A DNA stretch of 59,627 bases from Bacteroidales bacterium (lineage in GTDB: Bacteria > Bacteroidota > Bacteroidia > Bacteroidales > UBA932). The stretch is taken from positions 1-59,627 of the forward strand of contig JAGCVW010000013.1 of assembly GCA_017962165.1 (NCBI GenBank), written 5' to 3'. Positions 1-6,339 of this stretch are shown piece after piece. How positions within the stretch are numbered: position 1 is the first letter of the stretch; every line of letters begins with the position of its first letter. The position numbers and the translations under genes are program-made. The notes below the pieces were generated by a model. That model did no database searches, was not told the DNA's origin, and saw only the letters and a list, made by a program, of their open reading frames with translations.

Positions 1-143
1 ACGCAGATGGAGTTCAGGCAGAAGCAAACTGCACCCCTGATACCGCTATCGCTCGTATGACGCTGCGCGTCTGTGAGCGACCCTAGTCCGGGCAAAAAGC
101 GGCTCAGGGGTGCAGTTTGCTTCTGCCTGAACTACATCTGCGT
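1..143. repeat. Long inverted repeat (two 40-bp arms)
   Basis: Positions 1-40 and 104-143 are reverse complements at 39 of 40 positions (the mismatch is at position 10), separated by a 63-nt centre. The element may continue to the left of the window. Part of the right arm recurs word for word at 45674-45707. No ORF here looks real, so this is non-coding foldback DNA. Confidence 0.85.
93..126 (+). repeat. Dispersed 34-nt repeat, copy 1
   Basis: These 34 nt, starting CAAAAAGCGGCTCAGG, are identical to 45674-45707. This copy overlaps the right arm of the terminal inverted repeat. An exact 34-nt match between two intergenic sites 45 kb apart is not expected by chance. Confidence 0.85.
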
Positions 144-152
144 CACAGCGTG

Positions 153-234
153 CATACCTGGTATGTTTTTCGACCAGGTGTGAGCATTTTGGCCGCTTTT
201 TGCACATACCTGGCATATTTCTGAACCAGGTGTG
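153..234. repeat. Pair of 30-nt direct repeats, period 52
   Basis: Copies at 153-182 and 205-234 begin CATACCTGG and end CCAGGTGTG. In each copy the ACCTGG and CCAGGT ends can pair, giving a short hairpin with a variable loop. With only two copies and an internally palindromic unit this is not a CRISPR array. A similar arrangement with different sequence occurs at 50658-50741. Confidence 0.75.
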
Positions 235-262
235 CACGGTAGCTGGAAATATACAGCTAAAT

Positions 263-290
263 CGAATAACGATTAGAGGCCCGAAGGGCC
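263..290 (-). terminator. Possible leftward terminator
   Basis: Read on the minus strand, a GGCCC-TTC-GGGCC hairpin (278-290) is followed by TCTAATCGTTATT. A similar tail follows the hairpin that ends the small RNA at 53641-53664. It could stop read-through past tRNA-Val. The tail is not a pure U run, so the call is tentative. Confidence 0.35.
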
Positions 291-319
291 GAGGGCGGCA
301 TCAGCCGACCGGCCGGGCC

Positions 320-397
320 GGGTATTTTGGAGCGAAGCGAGAAAATACGGAAAGGCGGAAAGGCCGCAGGGGGTGTCGGGGGATGTGTCATCCCCCG
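320..397. repeat. Hairpin-rich intergenic element (GCTTCGCTC type)
   Basis: It contains two perfect inverted repeats: GTATTTT/AAAATAC (321-347) around GGAGCGAAGCGAG, and GGGGGATG-TGT-CATCCCCC (378-396). On the minus strand the second hairpin is followed by GACACCCCCTGC, much like the hairpin and flank at 2361-2395. No coding function is visible. It is probably one copy of a dispersed structured element. Confidence 0.55.
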
Positions 398-402
398 TCT
401 AA

Positions 403-433
403 AACGAAAAAGCGGCCTGAAAGGTCGCTTTTG
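403..433 (-). terminator. Terminator of tRNA-Val
   Basis: On the minus strand AAAAGCGACC pairs with GGCCGCTTTTT around a short loop, immediately downstream of the tRNA. The 3' arm ends in a T run, as in an intrinsic terminator. Confidence 0.75.
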
Positions 434-435
434 AG

Positions 436-510
436 TGGGAGATACTGGATTCGAACCAGTGACCCCCTGCTTGTAAGGCAGGTGCTCTAAACCAACTGAG
501 CTAATCTCCC
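436..510 (-). tRNA. tRNA-Val (anticodon TAC)
   Basis: Read leftward from 510, the acceptor stem GGGAGAT pairs with ATCTCCC, the D arm contains AGCTCAGTTGG, the anticodon stem CCTGC/GCAGG encloses the loop CTTACAA (anticodon TAC), and the T arm has the usual GGTTCGAATCC. The discriminator base is A at 436 and CCA is not encoded. It has its own promoter (529-559) and terminator (403-433). Confidence 0.93.
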
Positions 511-528
511 TTGCATTTTTGAGGACTG

Positions 529-559
529 CAAAGATACTCCTATTTTGCGAAACGGCAAG
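529..559 (-). promoter_or_regulatory. Promoter of tRNA-Val
   Basis: The minus strand carries TATCTTTG (536-529), a perfect Bacteroidetes -7 box. CTTG lies exactly 19 nt further upstream (559-556), one mismatch from the -33 consensus TTTG. The box runs into GCAGTCC, as it does in the tRNA-Glu promoter. Confidence 0.75.
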
Positions 560-663
560 TTTTTCGTGCAAGTTTTCTCAAAAATGCTTAACTTCGCGGC
601 TCCTGTGCAACGAAAGGCACGGAAAATGAATCTTAAAAGACAGATAATAATTGAAACAAAGAT

Positions 664-1878
664 ATGAGTATCAAGTTTATCGTTAAAGCAACTGTGGCAA
701 TTGCCCTTACAGTTTTTGCATTTGCTTCATGTAACCACCGCAGGCACGATCCTGAACGCCCGGATGACAAGGGCAAAGAAGATGTGCCGGAAGAGCAGGT
801 GACAGCAGGCCTTTCTGTGTCAGCTACCTATCTCGGTGATTATTACAACAATGGATTCTACGATTACATCCTTCTTTTCCAGATTGGCGAAATCGGCGAG
901 GATGGTTACTTCACTCACGGTGGAGTCGAGCTCAGCCTTGACATCCTTACTGGGGAAGGCGGTCCGTCCCGTTTCCCTGCAGGAATCTATGAAATTACGA
1001 ATGACAAACTCAACTCGGCCGGTATAATCCCTTCGATTCCCGATAAGGATGAGGAGGGGAATGATGTTTATGGCGACACCCGCCTCTATACAGAGCAGGA
1101 TGCCGAGAACTACTGGCTTGAGCCTCTTCAGAAAGCCCATCTTGAGGTGGCTGTCAATGGTGCGCAGTACACCATCAGCGTCCAGTTCACCGTCGACGGA
1201 GAGGATTATTCATATCTCTACAAGGGAGCCCTTTCGATTACCGACAGAAGCGGCAAGGAAGTTGATCCCGGTAAGGATGACGGCCCTCAGGGCGACTATG
1301 ATTTCAAAGCCAATGCCGCATATGCTTTCAACAACGGCCATGCGTGGGAAGGCTACGACAACATAGATGAATGGACAATTGAACTCGTGACGGACGCAGA
1401 TGACGCCGAGTGGATTTCCATCGAATTCGAGGCCGCCACTACCAGCAATCACGAAGTTCTCCCTACCGGAACCTTCGTAATCCCTGCAGATTTCTATGAC
1501 GATTCGTTTGACTTCGTTCCCGGAGTCCTTTGCCCTTACTATGTGTATGACGGCGATGAGTACGGAACCATGTACATCTATGGTTACCAGACATGGTTCG
1601 CAGCCGATTCGGGCAACCTTCAGATCAGCCAGTCCGGAGACAACTACACCATCGCCCTGACGTTCTATACGGATGAAGAATCCGGTAAGGTGAAGGTCAC
1701 CTCTACTTACACCGGAACCGTCGAGGTGGATGCCAGCGAGTACTATGACGGTGACAGTTCACTTACCGTGGCTAAGGCCAGGAAAACTGTTCCCTCAATC
1801 AGGAAGGCTACTGTTAAGAAAAATACCAACAAGCGCGAGGTAAAGTCGGCATGCAGGATTGCAGGCCGGCTTTCCTAA
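664..1878 (+). CDS. Putative lipoprotein with two internal repeats
   Basis: I do not recognise the family. The 404-residue product starts with a hydrophobic signal ending in a lipobox (FASC, Cys at about residue 23), so it should be a lipid-anchored envelope protein. The rest looks like two diverged copies of one all-beta domain of about 150 residues (roughly 50-195 and 210-350): both contain an FPAG- or LPTG-type turn and end in a strand pattern of the type YTIxxxFTxD followed by YxGxxxV. The domains are acidic, but the last 36 residues hold about 12 Lys/Arg, an odd basic tail. tmRNA begins only 16 nt after the stop. No clear -7 box was found upstream. Coding is supported by length, signal peptide and codon use. 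Confidence 0.8.
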   Translation: MSIKFIVKATVAIALTVFAFASCNHRRHDPERPDDKGKEDVPEEQVTAGLSVSATYLGDYYNNGFYDYILLFQIGEIGEDGYFTHGGVELSLDILTGEGGPSRFPAGIYEITNDKLNSAGIIPSIPDKDEEGNDVYGDTRLYTEQDAENYWLEPLQKAHLEVAVNGAQYTISVQFTVDGEDYSYLYKGALSITDRSGKEVDPGKDDGPQGDYDFKANAAYAFNNGHAWEGYDNIDEWTIELVTDADDAEWISIEFEAATTSNHEVLPTGTFVIPADFYDDSFDFVPGVLCPYYVYDGDEYGTMYIYGYQTWFAADSGNLQISQSGDNYTIALTFYTDEESGKVKVTSTYTGTVEVDASEYYDGDSSLTVAKARKTVPSIRKATVKKNTNKREVKSACRIAGRLS

Positions 1879-1894
1879 GCGCCTGGCTTACACC

Positions 1895-2288
1895 GGGGAT
1901 GTTTTGGTTTTGACAGCATCGTAGACGGCAGTAAGCACGCCGGGAGTCGGAAGCCCTCCCGTTAATCCCAGTTTCCAAAAATTAGTAGGCAACTACAACT
2001 ATTCATACGCTTGCTAAGTCTCCAAGAGACAGGCATTAATCAGAGCCGCCAAGGCTGCGGCACTGACGTATATCCCGCCAGGATTCAGGCCGGTCCTTTC
2101 TGGCACACGGGGTATCATCCAGACCGGATGCACGGAGCGACTCCTTTAAACTCCGCCAAGACTTAAAGGATAAGCGTCGGCATAGCCCGTCTTCCGGCAT
2201 ACCTTCGCCGACACCAAAGGAAGAATAAGCGTGTAGAAAGCTACCGGGTATTATGTTTGGACGAGGGTTCGAGTCCCTCCATCTCCAC
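1895..2288 (+). ncRNA. ssrA: tmRNA (ribosome rescue RNA)
   Basis: tmRNA frees stalled ribosomes and tags the unfinished peptide. The 5' end GGGGATG pairs with CATCTCC at the 3' end to form the acceptor stem, followed by the typical TTTTGGTTTTGAC. The 3' end has the T-arm signature GGTTCGAGTCC and discriminator A2288; CCA is not encoded. The tag reading frame appears to start after TTAGTA at 1988 (GGC) and end at TAA 2015-2017, reading GNYNYSYAC. That ending differs from the usual -LAA or -AA. No promoter box is visible in the 16 nt after the preceding gene, so the promoter may lie inside that gene or transcription may be shared. Confidence 0.93.
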
Positions 2289-2290
2289 GA

Positions 2291-2322
2291 AAAAAGGGGT
2301 CACTGAGGTGGCTCCTTTTTCC
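2291..2322 (+). terminator. Terminator of tmRNA
   Basis: AAAAAGGGGTCAC pairs with GTGGCTCCTTTTT around TGAG, right after the tmRNA 3' end, and the 3' arm ends in a T run. The flanking TCTCCACG and CGTGGAGA could extend the stem into the tmRNA acceptor end. Confidence 0.8.
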
Positions 2323-2329
2323 GTGGAGA

Positions 2330-2395
2330 TTCGCTTCGCTCATCTTACATCTTATCTCGATTGAGGGGGCGTACCCCCTCAAACACCCCTGCCTT
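2330..2395. repeat. Intergenic element with perfect 9-bp hairpin
   Basis: TTCGCTTCGCTC (2331-2342) is followed by TTGAGGGGG-CGTA-CCCCCTCAA (2361-2382) and then ACACCCCTGCC. The same three parts occur in the element at 320-397, and the CGCTTCGCTC motif recurs at 31623-31632. There is no U run, so it is not a classical terminator. Confidence 0.5.
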
Positions 2396-2434
2396 ATTAA
2401 TCTGTCTCGTTTATTATTCTTCCTTATTATTTGT

Positions 2435-2442
2435 TATATTTG
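2435..2442 (+). promoter_or_regulatory. -7 box upstream of the mscS-like gene
   Basis: TATATTTG matches TAnnTTTG and lies 20 nt before the ATG at 2462. No good TTTG is seen at the -33 position. It probably starts the channel-rmuC-addBA transcription unit. Confidence 0.6.
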
Positions 2443-2461
2443 TAAGGATATAGCCACGGAT

Positions 2462-5053
2462 ATGAAAAGGAAAAGCTTGATAGCACTTGTTGCGGCGCTG
2501 GTGATAAGCATCCCGGCGCTGGCGGTTTTCAATGAGAAAGACCTGAGCCAGACCATCTCGGTGCTGAGATTTGAGTTGAAGCAGCAGTATGACAAGCTGA
2601 CTGCCAGGCAGGAAAGGCTGAATTCGCGCAACGACGGCCGCCGCCGCCAGATGATAACCCTGATGAAGAAGTGCAACGAGCTTTCGTTGATGCTCTATTC
2701 GCAGAATCAGGACTTTACATTTGATCATACCTATGCCCTGGGCGAGGTGACAAAGCAGTATGAGTCGTTCAGCAAAACCCGTCTCCCGTTCGACGACATG
2801 GTCGTGAAACTGGATCTGGAGATCGACCGCCACGAGCGCCTTATCGAGTCGCTGCGCCGTCTTCCCCCGGCACTGGAGGAAATCGAGGACGTCCCGGACA
2901 GCATAGTCAGGGAGATAGGCGGCCCGAGTTTCCAGACGAAGCGCATGCCGCGCCGTCCTTCGGCCGCGCAGATGCCGCAGATGGATTCCGCCCGCCGGGC
3001 CGAGTTCGAAAAGGAGCGCAGGACTTTCGTTCTCGATTCTCTCGGACAGGTGGACAGGGATTCCTGCATCTACTACGCCCTCAGTATGCTCAGGATGTAC
3101 AAGGAACAGCGCGACAAGGTTGTCCGCGACTCCGAGCACTATACCGCGATGAACGAGCGCCTCAAGAGCAGCTATGACTATGCCCAGAACAAGTACAGGC
3201 TCATCCAGAAGCGAATCTTCGTGGAAGGCCAGGACGATTATTTCACAGTCCTGAAGAGTTTTACTACCTACGTCAGGCGGGCATGGCAGGACGCGGTCCA
3301 GAAATACTCGAGCACAGGGGAGAAGAGCGAGTGGAGAGGCCCTATTGTGGTCGGTTTCATCTTCTTTGTCCTGTTCTACCTGATTATCGCCGTGGTGGTG
3401 AGCAACCTGGTCGTAAGGATTACCATGCACAAGGTGAAGTACTTCCAGACCGAAGACTTCCGCCAGCGCCGTCACATCATGATCATGCTGATAGGTGCGT
3501 TCATTTTCGCGATTTCGGTTATGATAGCGCGGCTCTGCGTCCACCAGAACTTCATAGTGGAGGCTTCGATCCCGCTGCTGATTTTCGCATGGCTGCTCAT
3601 AGCTATCCTGGCTTCACTCCTGATAAGGCTCGATCCGGATGCCCTTAAGAGCAGTCTGAAGCTCTACACTCCCGTTATTATCATGGGCCTGATTGTGATC
3701 AGCTTCCGCATCATCTTTATCCCCAACAGGCTGCTGAACCTGATTTATCCGCAGGTGCTGCTGGGCTTTGCAATCTGGCAGCTGGTAATATGCATCAAAG
3801 CCGGAGAAAAGGTCAGACGGAGCGACAAGATCTATGCGTGGATCACCCTGGTGGTGATGATAGCGGCTACAATCCTCTCGTGGGCGGGATATGTCCTGAT
3901 GGCAGTACAGATATTTATCTGGTGGCTCTTCCAGCTCGCCGCAATCGGTACTATTACAGCCGTCTACGACCTGCTGGACCTCTACGAGAAGAAGTTCCTG
4001 TTCAGTAAGTTCGAATCTACTGAGAAGCGCGACGGCGAACATATCGGCGTGACATGGCTGTTCGACTTCATCGAGATGGCTGCCGTGCCTGTGGCCGCAA
4101 TCCTCTCCGTGCTCTTCAGCATATGGCTCGCGGCGGGTATCTTCGACCTTACCTCCATCTGCAAGACCATCTTCTACAATCCGTTCTTTAACCTCAGCGA
4201 TACCAAGGGCAATCCCATCCTGCACCTGTCGCTGTTCAAGCTCGTGGTAGTGAGCGCTTCGTTCTTCATCTTCCGTTACGCTTCCTATCTGGGTAAAGCA
4301 GTTTACAAGATGCGCAAGTACGAGAGCGTAAAGACCAAGAGCGGCAAAGCAGTCCTGATGGACAACGAAGTGAACCTTACCTTGGCAAACAACGTAATCG
4401 CATTCATAGTCTGGGGCATCTATATCATATTCTCGATCATACTCCTGAAGATCCCCATGGGAGCCCTCTCGATAGTGGCCGCAGGTCTGGCTACCGGTAT
4501 CGGTCTGGCCTTGAAGGACGTCCTGAACAACTTCATCTACGGCATCCAACTTATGTCCGGCCGCCTGCGCGTCGGTGACTATATCGAGTGCGACGGTATC
4601 AGGGGCAAGGTGGAGAGTATTTCCTACCAGACGACGACGATCCAGACCATGGACGGCGCGCTTATGGCGTTCACCAACAGCACTCTCTTCAACGAGAACT
4701 TCAAGAACCTCACTAAGAACAACTCCTACGAACTGGTCGTTATCCCCGTAGGCGTCGCTTACGGCTCAGACGTGAACGTTGTCCGCGAGAAGCTTACGGA
4801 GGCCCTCAAGTCCCTCTACAGGAAGGACCACTACGGAAGGGAAGTGATCGACAGGAAGAGGGGTATTACTGTGGCCTTCAGTGATTTCGGCGACAGCAGC
4901 GTGGACCTTGTCGTAAAACAGTATGTGCTGGTTGAGGAAAGGATTCCGTATATCGCAGCGGCAAAGGAACTTATCTACAATACCCTCAATGAGAACGGAA
5001 TCGAAATCCCGTTCACTCAAAGAGACGTCTACATAAAGCAGAACGTAAAATGA
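2462..5053 (+). CDS. Mechanosensitive channel of the MscS family (large type)
   Basis: Inner-membrane channel that opens under membrane tension and releases solutes during osmotic downshock. The 863-residue product has an N-terminal signal-like segment (1-22), a long charged coiled-coil region up to about residue 280, then about ten or eleven hydrophobic helices. The C-terminal part (about 645-770) is the MscS pore and beta domain: a glycine/alanine-rich pore helix (AAGLATGIGLALKDVLNNF), then RVGDYIE and a GKVESI strand. The size resembles large MscK-type channels, not the 290-residue MscS. Its last 4 nt overlap the start of rmuC (ATGA), so the two are probably co-translated. The specific subfamily is not assigned. 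Confidence 0.88.
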   Translation: MKRKSLIALVAALVISIPALAVFNEKDLSQTISVLRFELKQQYDKLTARQERLNSRNDGRRRQMITLMKKCNELSLMLYSQNQDFTFDHTYALGEVTKQYESFSKTRLPFDDMVVKLDLEIDRHERLIESLRRLPPALEEIEDVPDSIVREIGGPSFQTKRMPRRPSAAQMPQMDSARRAEFEKERRTFVLDSLGQVDRDSCIYYALSMLRMYKEQRDKVVRDSEHYTAMNERLKSSYDYAQNKYRLIQKRIFVEGQDDYFTVLKSFTTYVRRAWQDAVQKYSSTGEKSEWRGPIVVGFIFFVLFYLIIAVVVSNLVVRITMHKVKYFQTEDFRQRRHIMIMLIGAFIFAISVMIARLCVHQNFIVEASIPLLIFAWLLIAILASLLIRLDPDALKSSLKLYTPVIIMGLIVISFRIIFIPNRLLNLIYPQVLLGFAIWQLVICIKAGEKVRRSDKIYAWITLVVMIAATILSWAGYVLMAVQIFIWWLFQLAAIGTITAVYDLLDLYEKKFLFSKFESTEKRDGEHIGVTWLFDFIEMAAVPVAAILSVLFSIWLAAGIFDLTSICKTIFYNPFFNLSDTKGNPILHLSLFKLVVVSASFFIFRYASYLGKAVYKMRKYESVKTKSGKAVLMDNEVNLTLANNVIAFIVWGIYIIFSIILLKIPMGALSIVAAGLATGIGLALKDVLNNFIYGIQLMSGRLRVGDYIECDGIRGKVESISYQTTTIQTMDGALMAFTNSTLFNENFKNLTKNNSYELVVIPVGVAYGSDVNVVREKLTEALKSLYRKDHYGREVIDRKRGITVAFSDFGDSSVDLVVKQYVLVEERIPYIAAAKELIYNTLNENGIEIPFTQRDVYIKQNVK

Positions 5054-6333
5054 TACTTTATATCATAATTGCCGCAGCAGCGGCCGCACTCGTTGCCTGG
5101 GCCTTGACTCATTTCATCGCGAAGTCGAATTATACCCGCGAAATGGTCAGGCTGGAGGGGGAACTGAACGCCGAGAAGGCGCTTCGCGCCCACGAGGCCG
5201 AAGTGGCGCAGGTCCGTCTCGATGAAGCCAGGGCGAACTATGACAAGACTCTGGCAGACCTCAAGGAGAACCAGAAGGCAGTGATTGAAGCCACCAAAAA
5301 CGAACTGGCGCTCGAAAACGAGAAGCGCATGAAGGCCCGCGAGGAATCCATCAAAAAAGAGGCCGCAGAGACAATCAAAAATATCACGGAGGGGCTCGAT
5401 AAGAACATCAAAGAGATGAAGGATGCCTTCGAGGCCCAGAAAAAGGCCCATACCGAAGACAGCGCCTCCATCAAGACCAAGTTCGACGAGACGGTAAACA
5501 ATCTCCGCAAGCAGACCGAGTCCATAGGCAACCAGGCAGACGATCTTGCAAAGGCCCTCAAGGGACAGAACAAGATGCAGGGTATCTTCGGAGAAACCAT
5601 CCTGGAGAATATCCTGATCAAGGAGGGCCTGACTCCCGGGCGCGACTACGACGCCGAGTTCTACCTTCGCGACCGCAAGGGCAATATCATCCAGAACGAA
5701 GAAACCGGCCGCAAAATGCGCCCGGACTTCGCCCTCCATTTCCCGGACAATACGGATGTGCTGCTGGACTCCAAGGTTTCGCTGACCGCCCTTTCCGATT
5801 ACTACAGCGCGGAGACTGACGAGCAGCGTAAAGACGCCTCCAAACGTAATCTGGAATCTATCCTGGCGCATATAGGCGAACTCACCTCAAAAGAGTACCA
5901 GAAGTACGTGGAGGGCCGCACAACGCTTGAGTATGTGATAATGTTCATCCCCAATTACGGCGCATATCAACTCGCCAAGATGGAGGACCCGGACATCTTC
6001 GCCAAGGCATTCAAGCAGAATGTGCTTATCACTACTGAGGAGACGCTTATTCCGTTCCTGCGCCTGATACGCTCGGCCTGGGTCCAGAAAGACCAGCTCG
6101 ACAACATGGCCGACATAGTCAATGGCGCCCAGAAGATGGTGGACCGCGTCGCGATTTTCTGTGAGAAGAATACCGAGGTCGGCAACTCGCTCGCCCGCAC
6201 GGTGAAGCTCTTCGAGGACAATACCCAGCGCCTCGTGGACGGCCGCCAGAGCATAGTCAAAGCCGCCAATGAAGTCATAGAAGCCGGAGTGAAACTCACT
6301 CCGGGCAAATCGTTGCCCGAAGCTGCAGAATAG
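5050..6333 (+). CDS. rmuC: DNA recombination protein RmuC
   Basis: RmuC family proteins are predicted nucleases that limit inversions and rearrangements at short inverted repeats. The 427-residue product has an N-terminal membrane helix (1-20), a long coiled coil (about 25-165), and the conserved RmuC domain (about 170-380) with GIFGETILENIL, RPDFALHFPD and LLDSKVSLTAL; the acidic and lysine residues fit the PD-(D/E)XK-like core of the family. Length is normal. The start overlaps the upstream stop by 4 nt, and addB follows 6 nt after its end, placing it in a DNA-repair operon. Confidence 0.92.
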   Translation: MILYIIIAAAAAALVAWALTHFIAKSNYTREMVRLEGELNAEKALRAHEAEVAQVRLDEARANYDKTLADLKENQKAVIEATKNELALENEKRMKAREESIKKEAAETIKNITEGLDKNIKEMKDAFEAQKKAHTEDSASIKTKFDETVNNLRKQTESIGNQADDLAKALKGQNKMQGIFGETILENILIKEGLTPGRDYDAEFYLRDRKGNIIQNEETGRKMRPDFALHFPDNTDVLLDSKVSLTALSDYYSAETDEQRKDASKRNLESILAHIGELTSKEYQKYVEGRTTLEYVIMFIPNYGAYQLAKMEDPDIFAKAFKQNVLITTEETLIPFLRLIRSAWVQKDQLDNMADIVNGAQKMVDRVAIFCEKNTEVGNSLARTVKLFEDNTQRLVDGRQSIVKAANEVIEAGVKLTPGKSLPEAAE

Positions 6334-6339
6334 CCGGCC

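Noticed and set aside
153-234. CRISPR-like repeat spacing
   Set aside because: Only two units, each internally palindromic, with no cas genes in the window. The same holds for 50658-50741.
2414-3544. Long minus-strand ORF (376 codons) inside the mscS-like gene
   Set aside because: It lies antisense to a gene with clear MscS motifs and has no recognisable domain. GC-rich third positions here create long antisense frames; the same applies to 3614-4549, 7489-9114, 10938-11945, 16546-18171, 39594-41621 and 56622-58064.
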